Assembly: GCA_009694375.1 (NCBI GenBank)
Contig: SHVB01000014.1
Span: forward strand, 1-64,000
From: Acidimicrobiia bacterium
Lineage (GTDB): Bacteria > Actinomycetota > Acidimicrobiia > Acidimicrobiales > VFJN01
DNA: 64,000 nt
Reading direction: 5' to 3'
Shown here: in pieces, positions 18,064-27,408 of the stretch
Layout: the number at the start of each line of letters is the position of its first letter
Position numbering within the stretch: the first letter of the stretch is position 1
Notes under the pieces: model-generated
Databases searched by the model: none
The model's input: the letters and a program-made list of their open reading frames with translations, nothing else
What the model was told of the DNA's origin: nothing
Made by a program: the position numbers and the translations under genes

Positions 18064-18918
18064 ATGCAGGTACACCTCATCGACGGCACCTACGAGCTGT
18101 TCCGTTACCACTACTCACCGGGCAACACCGACGCCGCCTACGGCGCGGTGCGCGGAGTGGTGGGGTCGTGCCTCACCCTTGTTGAGCAGGGGGCCACCCA
18201 CGTGGCCATCGCCACCGATCACGTTGTCGAATCCTTCCGCAACGCCCTGTGGGCCGGGTACAAGAACGGGTCCGACATTGAACCGGCCCTGCACGCCCAG
18301 TTCCCAGTCGTGGAAGACGCCCTGCGCTCCGCAGGCTTCACGGTATGGCCCATGGTGGACCAAGAGGCCGACGATGCCCTGGCGGCGGGGGCGATGGTGG
18401 CCGCCGCCGACCACCGCGTTGAGCGCGTGGTGATCTGTACCCCCGACAAGGACCTGGGACAGTGCGTGGGGGGCAAGGTGTGGCAATGGGACCGTCGCCA
18501 GGACAAGTGGTTCGATGCGCAGGGCGTGCGCACCCGGCTCGGGGTGCCACCGGCATCGGTGCCCGACCTCCTCGCCCTCATGGGGGATAGCGCCGATGGC
18601 TTTCCTGGGCTCCCGGGGTGGGGAGCCAAGTCGGCGGCCGCCATCCTGGACCGCTGGGGGCACCTCGAGGACATTCCCCAAGATCCCGCCCAGTGGGACA
18701 CCAACGTGCGCGGCGCCACCCGGCTGAGCGCCACCCTGCGGGAGCAATTCGACTTGGCTGTGCTCTTTCGGCGCATCGCCACCGTGATGACCACCGCAGC
18801 GGTCGGCACCGTTGACCAATGGCGCTGGACGGGCCCGCAGGAAGGCTTCACGACGGTGGCGCAAGACCTCGGCGACAGCCGGCTCGCCGAACGCGCCAAC
18901 CGGCTGGCGGGGGGCTAA
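18064..18918 (+). CDS. 5'-3' exonuclease, FEN/PIN-like
   Basis: Stand-alone homologue of the 5'-nuclease domain of DNA polymerase I (284 aa). Acidic metal-binding residues appear in QVHLIDGTYELFR, DQEADDALA, CTPDKDLGQ and LMGDSADGFPG, followed by a helix-hairpin-helix segment GLPGWGAKSAAAIL. Such proteins act on flaps and RNA primers during replication and repair. No polymerase or 3'-5' exonuclease domain is attached. It is probably cotranscribed with the DUF4404 gene. Confidence 0.85.
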   Translation: MQVHLIDGTYELFRYHYSPGNTDAAYGAVRGVVGSCLTLVEQGATHVAIATDHVVESFRNALWAGYKNGSDIEPALHAQFPVVEDALRSAGFTVWPMVDQEADDALAAGAMVAAADHRVERVVICTPDKDLGQCVGGKVWQWDRRQDKWFDAQGVRTRLGVPPASVPDLLALMGDSADGFPGLPGWGAKSAAAILDRWGHLEDIPQDPAQWDTNVRGATRLSATLREQFDLAVLFRRIATVMTTAAVGTVDQWRWTGPQEGFTTVAQDLGDSRLAERANRLAGG

Positions 18919-18939
18919 CCCGGCCCCCCCGGTGGGGCG

Positions 18940-20268
18940 TCAGGCGTTCTTGGGAAGATCCCGGAAGGCCGCCGTCTTGTCGCTGTTGGGCTCCTTGGGG
19001 AGGCCGAGCACGCGCTCGCCGATGATGTTCTTCTGCACCTGGTCGGTGCCGCCATAAATGGGCGGGGCCTGGGCGAACAGGGCCATCCCGGTGATCATGG
19101 CGGTGAAGGGGTTGCCGGTGGCCTCATTCAACGCCGCTTGCTGGTCGGGCGTGTAGCCGTGCAGCGTGCCGAGGGGTCCGAGGATCCGCAGGCCGAGATC
19201 GCGCTGTTGCCGCACGATCTCGCTCATCGAAAGCTTGGAAATGTTCGGAAGCCCGGGCACGTCTTGCCCGATGGCCTTCGCCGCCTTGGCTCGCAGGCTG
19301 TGCATGCGACCGAGTTCGTTCAGCGTATGCAGTTTCATCAGATCCTGCCGAACACTGGGATCGGCGATTTTACCGTTGCCCTTGGCCAGATCTACCAAGA
19401 GGTTGTAGGACGCACCGAACATCCCACCGCCACCGCCACCGCGCCGCGGGCGGCTGCCCCCGGTGGGCACGAAGTCGCCGGCACGCCGCGCAAGATCGTT
19501 CACGACCGTCCCGGGAGTAGCCGCACCGCCGGCCGCGTGTCCGCCCCCGGATCCAAGCCCGGCCCGCTCGTTCTGCAGCGTGGTGTTGGCTACCGCCCAC
19601 CCGTTGTTCAGACCACCCACGACGGCGCTGTTGGGCACCACCGCCTCTTCCATGAAGACCTCGTTGAACAGGGCGTGGCCGGTCATCTCTACCAAGGGCC
19701 GAATGTCGATGCCCTTTTGGTGCATGTCGATGGCGAAGTATGTGATGCCCTGATGCTTAGGCACATCCGGATCAGTGCGGGCGATGAGCATGCCGAGGTC
19801 CGATACCTGGCCGCCGGAGGTCCACACCTTCTGGCCGGTCACAATCCACTCGTCACCGTCCTGAATCGCCCGGCTCTGCAGACCAGCAAGGTCCGAACCC
19901 GCCCCGGGCTCGCTGAAGAGCTGACACCAGGCCTTCTGCCCGGTCACGATGTCTCGCACGTACAGATCAATCTGCTCTTGGGTGCCGTGGCTGGCGATGG
20001 TGGGAGCGGCGAGGAGCAGACCGAGGCCACCCGGGGCTCCGAGGGCGCCGAATTCCACGATGGCGTTTTGTACCGCCACGGTGTCGTTGCGGTTCAGGCC
20101 CTTGCCGTACGCATGCTCGGGCAAGCCAGGGGCCGCCCAGCCCGACAGACCAAGACGGTTCCACCATTCGGCGACGGTGAGGTCGGGGTCCCAGTTCTCT
20201 GCCAACCACACCTTGACGGCCTCAACGGCCTCGTTGGCATGGACCAGGCGCTCTGTGGTGTCGGTCAT
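18940..20268 (-). CDS. acyl-CoA dehydrogenase with Gly-rich insert
   Basis: FAD-dependent acyl-CoA alpha,beta-dehydrogenase of 442 aa. SEPGAGSDLAG (119-129) and TGQKVWTS (144-151) mark the FAD and substrate region. The usual C-terminal catalytic Glu (YEGT) is replaced by YGGT, but Glu234 in LQNERAGLG aligns with the alternative catalytic Glu of isovaleryl-CoA dehydrogenase. A Gly/Arg-rich stretch of roughly 50 residues (about 237-285) follows directly. The ATG at 20268 sits behind GGGGG; the upstream extension to 20361 is not family-like. It may pair with the second dehydrogenase at 22371, since actinobacterial FadE proteins often form heteromers; that is inference. Confidence 0.88.
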   Translation of the reverse strand: MTDTTERLVHANEAVEAVKVWLAENWDPDLTVAEWWNRLGLSGWAAPGLPEHAYGKGLNRNDTVAVQNAIVEFGALGAPGGLGLLLAAPTIASHGTQEQIDLYVRDIVTGQKAWCQLFSEPGAGSDLAGLQSRAIQDGDEWIVTGQKVWTSGGQVSDLGMLIARTDPDVPKHQGITYFAIDMHQKGIDIRPLVEMTGHALFNEVFMEEAVVPNSAVVGGLNNGWAVANTTLQNERAGLGSGGGHAAGGAATPGTVVNDLARRAGDFVPTGGSRPRRGGGGGGMFGASYNLLVDLAKGNGKIADPSVRQDLMKLHTLNELGRMHSLRAKAAKAIGQDVPGLPNISKLSMSEIVRQQRDLGLRILGPLGTLHGYTPDQQAALNEATGNPFTAMITGMALFAQAPPIYGGTDQVQKNIIGERVLGLPKEPNSDKTAAFRDLPKNA

Positions 20269-20534
20269 CGATCCCCCTGGAACCGCTGGACGGTGGGTGT
20301 ATGACACCAGTAGAAACCAACCTGACCGGCGGGTCAAGTTGGCCCGAGAACCCTCGGACACCCCCGGGTCATGGCCGTCGGTCCCGGTCCCGAATAACCC
20401 TCCTAGCCGGCCCTATTGGACCCCGCGCACCGCCGCGATCCACGCGGTGGTGGTCATCGCGATGGCCCCGAGGGGGGTCGAGCGGGCAGACTCTTACCCG
20501 GCCCGTGCGTGCATGTGTGCGTGGCCACCTTCTG

Positions 20535-22307
20535 ATGGTCTCTTCTCTTCGTGACATCCCCGGGGCCCAAGGGCCCCGTCGCCGCCAGGCCCCCCGGGGC
20601 CTGCGCAAACCGGCGCGCCGTCCCTCACTCGACTTCACCCCGGGGCCGCTGCCGACCCACCGGCCCCGGCGCCGCCGCGTCTATCGGTCGCGTCGACCGA
20701 TAGACCTGTTCCTGTGGACGTTGGCGCTCGTGGCGGTGGCCATGGCGGCCTGGATCGGGCACGCGTTCTGGAGTTCCACCCGTATCGAGATCGCCGTCGC
20801 CGGGGTGGACAACGGCCAGGCCCTCACCCCAGGCAACGCCGCCGCGTTGAACGTCACCCTGGCCTTCGCCTCCCCCGACGAACTCTTCCGCAGCACCCTC
20901 ACCCTCGACGGTGTCGACGTGAAACAAGATCTCGCTCCCGGCGATTACGCCAGTACGACCGTGCTGATCAGCCCACAGCAACTCGTTACCTCTGAGGTCG
21001 TGGAGCATGCTCTCGACGAGGGGGACCACGAAATCAAGGTGTCCGTGGGACGGTTCCTCCTCGGCGACTCGCACTTCACCTGGCGCTATTCGGTCGACAG
21101 CATTGCTCCGGTCATCGACCTGCCATCGAGCCTCAAGCCAGTGGCCATCGATAAGAAGGTGACGGTGCAGGGCTCGGTGGAGAAGGGCGCATCACTCACC
21201 TTCGCCGGCAACCCGCTCGCCACCAATGACGGCCGCTTCAAGGTGACCTTCGACAGCCCCCCCACCGGTGTCCTGCGTTTCGAGGCCACCGATGAGGCGG
21301 GCAACCAAACCCTCGCCACCACGGTGGTGCCGGTGACCTACCCGGAGGCGTCGCGCGGCATCCACGTGAGTGCGGCCGCCTGGGCCGACGACGAACTGCG
21401 GACCGGCGTGCTCAACCTCATCGACGAGGGCCGCATCGACACGGTGGAGCTCGACCTCAAAGACGAGTCCGGGATGATCGGCTACCAGTCCAAGATCCCC
21501 GAGGCCCTTCGCATCGGGTCCATCGCGGGCATCTATGACCTCGCCGAAGTCGTGCGAACCCTCGACGCTAAGGGGGTGCGCGTCGTCGGTCGCCTCGTGG
21601 CGTTCCGCGATCCGATCTACGCAGAGGCCGCCTGGTCTGAAAACCGCCAGGACGAGGTGCTCCAAACCCCCGAGGGCGGGATGCTGAGCGCGTACGGCGG
21701 CTTCACCAACTATGCCAACGCCAAGGTCCGTGACTACAACCTCGATATCGCCCTCGAAGCGGTGTCGCTCGGTGTAAAAGACATCCTCTGGGACTACATC
21801 CGCCGACCGGAGGGTGCACCCGACACCATGGTGGTGCCTGATCTCGTTGGAACCAGTTCGGATTCGGTGGCCGGTTTCCTCAGCACCTCTCATGAGGCGC
21901 TGCGTCGGCAGGGTGCTTACCAGGGAGCATCAGTGTTCGGCATCGCGGCGGCCGCCGGTGACAGCATTGCCCAGGACGTACCGAAGATGGCCACTGCGGT
22001 GGATTACCTCGCCCCCATGCTGTACCCGTCCCACTGGGGGGCGGGTATGTATCGGGTGGCCAACCCGATCAAACAGCCCGGCGAGATCATCGCGGCATCC
22101 CTCGCCGACTTCCAGCGGGTAACCAAGGGCACCGGCGTGCGGTTGTTGCCATGGCTGCAGGACTTCACCCTCTACGGCGTGCCGTACAACGAGGCGGAGG
22201 TGCGGGCCCAGATCGCCAGCGCCGCCGCCGTCGGAGTAGACGGGTTCCTGCTGTGGAACCCGCGGGTGCGTTACACCGCCGAGGCGCTCGATCCCATCGC
22301 ACCCTGA
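20535..22307 (+). CDS. putative membrane-anchored glycoside hydrolase
   Basis: About 590 aa. A basic N-terminus is followed by one transmembrane segment (LFLWTLALVAVAMAAW, near residues 57-72), then one or two beta-sandwich, Ig-like domains, then a C-terminal TIM-barrel-like domain from about residue 275. The barrel begins GIHVSAAAW and contains VELDLKDESG, ILWDYIRRPEG and APMLYPSHW, which resembles the 'putative glycosyl hydrolase' family formerly DUF4015. The substrate is unknown. The ATG at 20535 is the likely start; the open frame upstream to 20301 has no coding character. The 266-nt gap to the divergent dehydrogenase shows no other feature. Confidence 0.72.
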   Translation: MVSSLRDIPGAQGPRRRQAPRGLRKPARRPSLDFTPGPLPTHRPRRRRVYRSRRPIDLFLWTLALVAVAMAAWIGHAFWSSTRIEIAVAGVDNGQALTPGNAAALNVTLAFASPDELFRSTLTLDGVDVKQDLAPGDYASTTVLISPQQLVTSEVVEHALDEGDHEIKVSVGRFLLGDSHFTWRYSVDSIAPVIDLPSSLKPVAIDKKVTVQGSVEKGASLTFAGNPLATNDGRFKVTFDSPPTGVLRFEATDEAGNQTLATTVVPVTYPEASRGIHVSAAAWADDELRTGVLNLIDEGRIDTVELDLKDESGMIGYQSKIPEALRIGSIAGIYDLAEVVRTLDAKGVRVVGRLVAFRDPIYAEAAWSENRQDEVLQTPEGGMLSAYGGFTNYANAKVRDYNLDIALEAVSLGVKDILWDYIRRPEGAPDTMVVPDLVGTSSDSVAGFLSTSHEALRRQGAYQGASVFGIAAAAGDSIAQDVPKMATAVDYLAPMLYPSHWGAGMYRVANPIKQPGEIIAASLADFQRVTKGTGVRLLPWLQDFTLYGVPYNEAEVRAQIASAAAVGVDGFLLWNPRVRYTAEALDPIAP

Positions 22308-22355
22308 GGTGGCGCTGCCGGACCCACCCGGATCGACGGCTGACTCTCCCCCGAA

Positions 22356-22371
22356 CTAGAACCTGTTCTAG
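22356..22371. promoter_or_regulatory. KstR-like operator overlapping -10 and start codon
   Basis: CTAGAACCTGTTCTAG is a perfect inverted repeat (7-bp arms, 2-bp centre). Its core (22357-22370) fits TNNAACNNGTTNNA, the published motif for KstR, the TetR-family repressor of steroid catabolism in mycobacteria and rhodococci. The left half, TAGAAC, is also a plausible -10 box 8 nt before the GTG start at 22371, so a bound repressor would block a leaderless promoter. Confidence 0.65.
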
Positions 22372-23594
22372 TGGACGTTGACGACAGCCCGGCCGAAGCG
22401 GCCGTTCGAGCCGAGGCCCGGGCCTGGTTCGAGTCGGTGGCCAAGATCCGTGGCGAAGGCGAGGGCCACTGGAAAGCCTTTCGGGCCAAGACCGACGACG
22501 CCGACGTTGCCCAACTGAACATGGCCAAGGCCTGGCAGCGACAGAAGTTCGACGCCGGGTGGGCGGCGCCCCATTGGCCACGCCACTTCGGCGGGCAAGG
22601 ACGGTCGGGCATCGAGGCGGGCGTTGTGTCCGAGGAGGAGACCCGCTTCGACGTGGCCGCCAACTTCTTTGTCGTCGGCATCGACATGGCCGGGCCCACC
22701 CTCATGGCCCACGGCACCGACGAGCAGCAGCAACGACTCCTCCCACCGATGCTGCGGGGGGAGGAAGTGTGGTGCCAACTCTTCAGCGAACCCGGGTCGG
22801 GGTCGGATCTGGCCTCCCTCAGCACCAGGGCGGAACGAGACGGCCACGAGTGGGTCATCACCGGCCAGAAGGTGTGGACATCCTTCGCCCATAGTTCCGA
22901 TTGGGGCATCTGTCTCGCCCGCACCGACCCCCACGTCTCCAAGCACGCGGGCATCACATACTTCGTGGTCGACATGCACTCGCCTGGTGTCACCGTGCGT
23001 CCCCTACGCCAGATCGACGGGGCCATCCACTTCAACGAGGTGTTCCTCGACGCCGTGCGGGTGCCCCACGCCAACGTGGTCGGTGACGTCGGCGATGGGT
23101 GGCGGGTGGCCATGACCACCCTCACCGCCGAACGCACCTCCATCGGCGGAGGCGGCCAGACAGGATGGCGGGACATCGTGACGTTGGCCCGCCTCTTTGC
23201 CGTGAACGACAACCTGGTGCTGCGCCAGGAACTCGCCCGTCTGGCCACGCTAGAAATGATTCAACGGTGGCTCGTGTACCGCGTGCGCACTGCGGTGGCC
23301 CAGGGCGTACCGCCGGGACCGGAGGCTTCGGTGCTGAAACTCCTGAACAGTTATCAGGTGGAACACACCGGATCAACGGTCATGTCGATCATGGGTGCCA
23401 CCGGCACCCTGTGGCACGACGATGCCCCGGACGCTGGCTTCTGGCAGGACGTCTTCCTCTTCCAGTGGTCCAGTCGGATCGGTGGCGGCACCGAGAACAT
23501 CCAACGCAACATCGTCGCCGAGCGTCTGCTGGGCCTGCCTCGCGAGCCCGACCCTCTCAAAGGACAACCGTGGAGCGATCTGCCCAAGAGTTGA
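22371..23594 (+). CDS. acyl-CoA dehydrogenase (FadE-like)
   Basis: FAD-dependent acyl-CoA dehydrogenase of 407 aa. SEPGSGSDLAS (139-149) and TGQKVWTS (164-171) are present. The catalytic base is probably Glu254 in LTAERTSIGG, since the C-terminal motif reads IGGGTENIQ without the Glu of YEGT. The GTG start is required by the operator and -10 box immediately before it, and EAAVRAEARAW is the usual N-terminal pattern. The KstR-like operator suggests use on steroid or other branched/alicyclic side chains, but no steroid ring-degradation genes are in the window. Confidence 0.88.
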   Translation: MDVDDSPAEAAVRAEARAWFESVAKIRGEGEGHWKAFRAKTDDADVAQLNMAKAWQRQKFDAGWAAPHWPRHFGGQGRSGIEAGVVSEEETRFDVAANFFVVGIDMAGPTLMAHGTDEQQQRLLPPMLRGEEVWCQLFSEPGSGSDLASLSTRAERDGHEWVITGQKVWTSFAHSSDWGICLARTDPHVSKHAGITYFVVDMHSPGVTVRPLRQIDGAIHFNEVFLDAVRVPHANVVGDVGDGWRVAMTTLTAERTSIGGGGQTGWRDIVTLARLFAVNDNLVLRQELARLATLEMIQRWLVYRVRTAVAQGVPPGPEASVLKLLNSYQVEHTGSTVMSIMGATGTLWHDDAPDAGFWQDVFLFQWSSRIGGGTENIQRNIVAERLLGLPREPDPLKGQPWSDLPKS

Positions 23595-23673
23595 GGGAGC
23601 CCGCCAGCCACCCCGATCGCCGCCACTGCGAACCGTAGGTGGCTCCCGCATTGGTAACAGCGCGATCGCTCCA

Positions 23674-25365
23674 TCAGAGGCGAACAAGACCCCCGGGGCG
23701 CGTGCCGGTCATTTCGCCGTGTTCCATCGTGACCTGCCCGGCCAGCAGCGTGGCCACGTAGCCGTCGGCCTTCTGGATGAGTCGACGACCACCGGCGGGT
23801 AGGTCGAACGCCATTTCCGGGGCCCGCAGATGCATGCCCTCTAGGTCGATCAAGTTGATATCGGCCCGCATCCCAGGGCTGAGTACCCCCCGGTCGGTGA
23901 AGCCATAGGCAGCCGCCGTGCGGGACGTCTGCAAACTGATGGCGTGCTCCAACCCGATACGCGGACCGCGCTCACGCCCGTTCACCCAGTGAGTGAGGAG
24001 ATAGGTGGGCATGCTGACGTCGCAGATGAGCCCACAGTGGGCGCCCCCGTCGGAGAGGCCGAGCACCGTGTTGGGGTGGGTCATCATCTCCCGCACCACC
24101 TCGTGGTCGTGGTCCATGTAGGTGGCCAACGGAGCAAACAGGAAAGCGGTGCCGTCGCGCTGCAAGAGCCAATCGAGTACCACCTCCTGCGGGTGGCGGC
24201 GCTCCCGTTCCGACACCCCGGCCACGCTGGCGGAACGCGGCGGCTCGTAATCCGGTGGGTCGCCCAGCGGGAAGATCTGGTCCCACCGTTGCATCAGAGC
24301 CAGGGCGATGACGTTTTCGGTGGCGGGCGCCTCAGCCGCCAGCGCGGCTCGCACCTCCGGCCGGGACAGGTACGCCACCCGCTCGCTCAGGGGGAGATGC
24401 TGTACCGCCACGTAGCTGGGATGGGTGGAGAAGGGGTGGAGCGAAGATTGAAGACCGAACAGCATTCCGGTGGGGCGACAGGCCACCTGCGGGATGATCC
24501 GCCTACCGTCTCGCAGATCCGCCTCGGTAGCGGCGAGGGCCTCGCGCCAACGATCCGGCGCGTAGGGCGCCTGCGCCAGGGTGTAGGTGGCCTTCACCCC
24601 GGTGCGGTCGACAAGATCGACCAGCCAATCCCGGTCGCCAGCACCGCCATGGTGATCCGACACCAGTTGGAACACGCCGTGGCCAGCGCGAGCCATCCCT
24701 TCGGCTAGCCCCAGAAGTTCGCGGGGGAGGGCCTCGGTGCCGGGCACCAGGCCGTACTTCGAGCGATGAAGAATCGTGCGACTGGTGCTTACGCCACAGG
24801 CCCCGGCCCGCAGGCCCTGTTCGGCAAGGGCGGCCATGGCGGCGATGTCATCGGCGGTCGCATCTTGCTCGTGGGCCCGCTCCCCCATCACGTAGGCGCG
24901 CAGCGCCGCATGGGGGACTTGGGCGGCCACGTCGAGAGCACGGGGCGTCTTGTCGAGCGCGTCGAGGTATTCGGGGAAACTCTCCCAGTCCCAGTCGATG
25001 CCCTCGTGCAGTGCCGTACCCGGGATGTCCTCCACCCCTTCCATCAATTCGATGAGAAAACCCTGCGCATCGGGGCGAACGGGAGCGAACCCCACCCCGC
25101 AGTTGCCCATCACCACTGTGGTCACCCCGTGCCAACTACTCGGTGTGAGTTCGGGATCCCAGGTCACCTGACCGTCGTAATGCGTGTGGATATCCACCCA
25201 CCCCGGCGCCACAACGAGCCCATCGGCAGCCAATTCGCGCTCGCCTCGGCCATCTACCCGCCCCACCTCGGTGATCAGGCCGTCGGTCACGGCGATATCA
25301 GCCGTAACCGACGGAGTACCGGTGCCATCCACCACGCTTCCCCCACGGATAACCAGGTCGTGCAT
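23674..25365 (-). CDS. amidohydrolase, N-acyl-D-amino-acid deacylase-like
   Basis: Metal-dependent amidohydrolase of 563 aa (amidohydrolase-3/D-aminoacylase type). The metal motif [14 protein letters not shown] follows the N-terminal beta-sandwich [16 protein letters not shown]. Further metal and catalytic candidates are HEQDAT, SDHHGG and [11 protein letters not shown]. The C-terminal strand [11 protein letters not shown] closes the composite beta-sandwich. The ATG at 25365 has GAGGGGAAG in front. The substrate is unknown; relatives cleave N-acyl-D-amino acids, and neighbours in CoA metabolism may imply another amide or cyclic substrate. Confidence 0.82.
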   Translation of the reverse strand: MHDLVIRGGSVVDGTGTPSVTADIAVTDGLITEVGRVDGRGERELAADGLVVAPGWVDIHTHYDGQVTWDPELTPSSWHGVTTVVMGNCGVGFAPVRPDAQGFLIELMEGVEDIPGTALHEGIDWDWESFPEYLDALDKTPRALDVAAQVPHAALRAYVMGERAHEQDATADDIAAMAALAEQGLRAGACGVSTSRTILHRSKYGLVPGTEALPRELLGLAEGMARAGHGVFQLVSDHHGGAGDRDWLVDLVDRTGVKATYTLAQAPYAPDRWREALAATEADLRDGRRIIPQVACRPTGMLFGLQSSLHPFSTHPSYVAVQHLPLSERVAYLSRPEVRAALAAEAPATENVIALALMQRWDQIFPLGDPPDYEPPRSASVAGVSERERRHPQEVVLDWLLQRDGTAFLFAPLATYMDHDHEVVREMMTHPNTVLGLSDGGAHCGLICDVSMPTYLLTHWVNGRERGPRIGLEHAISLQTSRTAAAYGFTDRGVLSPGMRADINLIDLEGMHLRAPEMAFDLPAGGRRLIQKADGYVATLLAGQVTMEHGEMTGTRPGGLVRL

Positions 25366-25478
25366 TTCCACTTCCCCTCGTTCCAAAACGTCCCGATGTT
25401 ACAAACAAGGATAGCCAATCACCGATTCACACAGGGTGGGGATCGACGATGTGGTTTCCGCCGTCGCTGGCCCACCGC

Positions 25479-25484
25479 TACCGT
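25479..25484 (+). promoter_or_regulatory. -10 box, leaderless start of the carboxylase beta subunit
   Basis: TACCGT ends 6 nt before GTG 25491, supporting that start over the ATG at 25506. Confidence 0.45.
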
Positions 25485-25490
25485 AGAGAG

Positions 25491-27047
25491 GTGACCGAGC
25501 ACACGATGAGCGACCGTCTTTCCGAGTTGGCCAAGCGCAAGGAGCAGGCGTTACACGCCGGATCCGATCGCTCCGTTGAACGCCAACACAGCCAGGGCAA
25601 GATGCTCGCCCGAGAGCGGATCGAGTTCCTGCTCGACCCGGGTTCGTTCCACGAACTCGACATGCTGGCCCGGCACCGTGCTCACGACAGCGGCATGCTT
25701 GAGCGTCCCTACACCGACGGCGTGGTTACCGGTTGGGGCACGATCGACGGCCGTAAAGTGTTTCTCTTCAGCCAGGACTTCACCGTCTTCGGCGGCGCGC
25801 TGGGTGAGGTGTTCGCCGAAAAGATCCACAAAGTCATGGACCTCGCCATCAAGGTGGGTGCGCCCCTCATCGGGTTGAACGACGGCGCCGGAGCCCGTAT
25901 TCAGGAAGGCCCGGTCTCCCTGGCCAGTTACGGCGGCATCTTCCACCGCAACGTGCAGGCGTCGGGCGTGATCCCCCAGATCAGTGTGATCCTCGGACCC
26001 TGCGCCGGCGGTGCGGTGTACTCCCCCGCCATGACCGACTTCATCTTCATGGTGAAGGAGCACTCACACATGTTCATCACCGGCCCTGAGGTGGTGAAGA
26101 CCGTGACCGGCGAGGAGGTGACCCTCGAAGAACTCGGGGGCGCCATGTCCCACGCCTCGAAGTCGGGGGTCGCCACCTTCGTAGGCGACACCGAACAGAT
26201 CGTCCTCGAAGAGGTGCGATACCTGCTCAGTTTCCTCCCCTCCAACAACCTCGACGCGCCGCCGGCGATCGCCCCCTCCGACCACCCCCATCGGGAGACT
26301 CCTGAACTCCGCGAGCTGATGCCCGCCAGTCCCAACATCCCCTACGACATGAAATCCGTGATCGGGGCCGTGGTGGACGACGCCGACTATGTCGAGTATT
26401 TCCCCCACTGGGCCGGTTCGATCACCTGTGGCTTCGCCCGTCTCGACGGCCACCCCGTGGGCATCGTGGGCAACCAACCGATGGTCCTAGCCGGCGTGCT
26501 GGACATCAACAGCGCTGAGAAAGCGGCCCGCTTCGTGCGCACCTGCGATGCCTTCAACATTCCCCTCATCACCTTCGTAGACGTGCCCGGATTCCTCCCT
26601 GGGGTCGACCAGGAGTACGGCGGCATCATTCGTCACGGCGCCAAACTCCTCTACGCCTACTGCGAAGCCACCGTGCCGCGCATCCAGATGATCACCCGCA
26701 AGGCCTATGGAGGCGCCTATGTGGTGATGAACTCGAAGTCCATCGGCGCCGACCTCGCCTTCGCCTGGCCGAGCGCCGAGTTGGCCGTGATGGGGCCGCA
26801 GGGGGCCGTGGAGATTGTGCACCGCAAGGAACTCGCCGCCGCCGAAAATCCCGCAGCCAGGCGAGCCGAACTCGTAGAGGATTACACCGAAAAGTTCTGC
26901 AACCCGTACGTGGCAGCAGAACGTGGGTTCGTCGACGACGTAATCGATCCCGCCCACACCCGTATCAAGCTCATCGCCGGCCTGGAACTGTTGCGCTCCA
27001 AGCGCGAGGAACTCCCGAAACGTAAGCACGGCAACGTTCCCCTGTGA
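25491..27047 (+). CDS. acyl-CoA carboxylase beta (carboxyltransferase) subunit
   Basis: Transfers carboxyl from carboxybiotin to propionyl-CoA or acetyl-CoA. The 518-aa crotonase-fold protein has both oxyanion-hole regions: LNDGAGARIQEG with GPCAGGAVYSPA in the N-half, and FVDVPGFLPGVDQE with RKAYGGAYVVMNSK in the C-half, as in PccB/AccD5. The GTG at 25491 fits a leaderless promoter; an ATG five codons later is the alternative. No biotin-carboxylase alpha subunit is in the window, so it must be supplied from elsewhere. A 58-aa epsilon-like gene follows 10 nt downstream. Confidence 0.94.
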   Translation: MTEHTMSDRLSELAKRKEQALHAGSDRSVERQHSQGKMLARERIEFLLDPGSFHELDMLARHRAHDSGMLERPYTDGVVTGWGTIDGRKVFLFSQDFTVFGGALGEVFAEKIHKVMDLAIKVGAPLIGLNDGAGARIQEGPVSLASYGGIFHRNVQASGVIPQISVILGPCAGGAVYSPAMTDFIFMVKEHSHMFITGPEVVKTVTGEEVTLEELGGAMSHASKSGVATFVGDTEQIVLEEVRYLLSFLPSNNLDAPPAIAPSDHPHRETPELRELMPASPNIPYDMKSVIGAVVDDADYVEYFPHWAGSITCGFARLDGHPVGIVGNQPMVLAGVLDINSAEKAARFVRTCDAFNIPLITFVDVPGFLPGVDQEYGGIIRHGAKLLYAYCEATVPRIQMITRKAYGGAYVVMNSKSIGADLAFAWPSAELAVMGPQGAVEIVHRKELAAAENPAARRAELVEDYTEKFCNPYVAAERGFVDDVIDPAHTRIKLIAGLELLRSKREELPKRKHGNVPL

Positions 27048-27057
27048 TGGTCCGCTG

Positions 27058-27234
27058 ATGGAGATCACTCCCCTCCCCAGCGACGAAGAGGCTGCCGCCA
27101 TCGCGGCGGCTGTCGAGGTCGTATGGCCTCGAACCGTTGCGGCGGCGGCCCCCGATGTCGAGCCGCCTCGCTGGCGTTTCGCGGGCCGTTGGTGGTCCAA
27201 ACCAATCCCCGCTCGCCGCGCCCGACCCGGGTGA
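27058..27234 (+). CDS. acyl-CoA carboxylase epsilon-like subunit
   Basis: A 58-codon gene directly behind the beta subunit. The N-terminal half ITPLPSDEEAAAIAAAVEVV resembles the helix of actinobacterial epsilon subunits (PTxEELAAL...). The C-terminal PRWRFAGRWWSKP resembles their Trp/Arg-rich tail. In Streptomyces and mycobacteria these small proteins bind the beta hexamer and stimulate the holo-carboxylase. The ATG lies 10 nt after the beta stop. No other gene is recognisable between its stop and the phosphoesterase at 27409 (174 nt). Confidence 0.72.
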   Translation: MEITPLPSDEEAAAIAAAVEVVWPRTVAAAAPDVEPPRWRFAGRWWSKPIPARRARPG

Positions 27235-27408
27235 TCTCCTACCGCTGCCGGAAGTTGCCTATCCTCGAGGCGGTGAGCGACCTCCCGACCTCAACCCCCC
27301 TCCGCCCCGGCGGGATGCGCTGGGCCCCTCGCCGCCAGTACCGCCACGACAGGGTCGCCCCGGCGATCGCGATCAAGGCCTAGCGGGCCACCAACGCCGC
27401 CCCCGCTT

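Noticed and set aside
18903-18932. Terminator hairpin between the exonuclease and the acyl-CoA dehydrogenase
   Set aside because: Only a 6-bp G/C stem overlapping the stop codon, with no tail; too weak to call.
20301-20534. Longer N-terminus for the 20535 glycoside hydrolase
   Set aside because: The extension is Arg/Pro/Ser-rich non-coding-like sequence; the ATG at 20535 gives a normal basic N-terminus and membrane anchor.
27235-27408. Second small gene after the epsilon-like frame (frame open to 27383)
   Set aside because: Arg/Pro-rich with no family likeness; it overlaps the epsilon-like gene in another frame.
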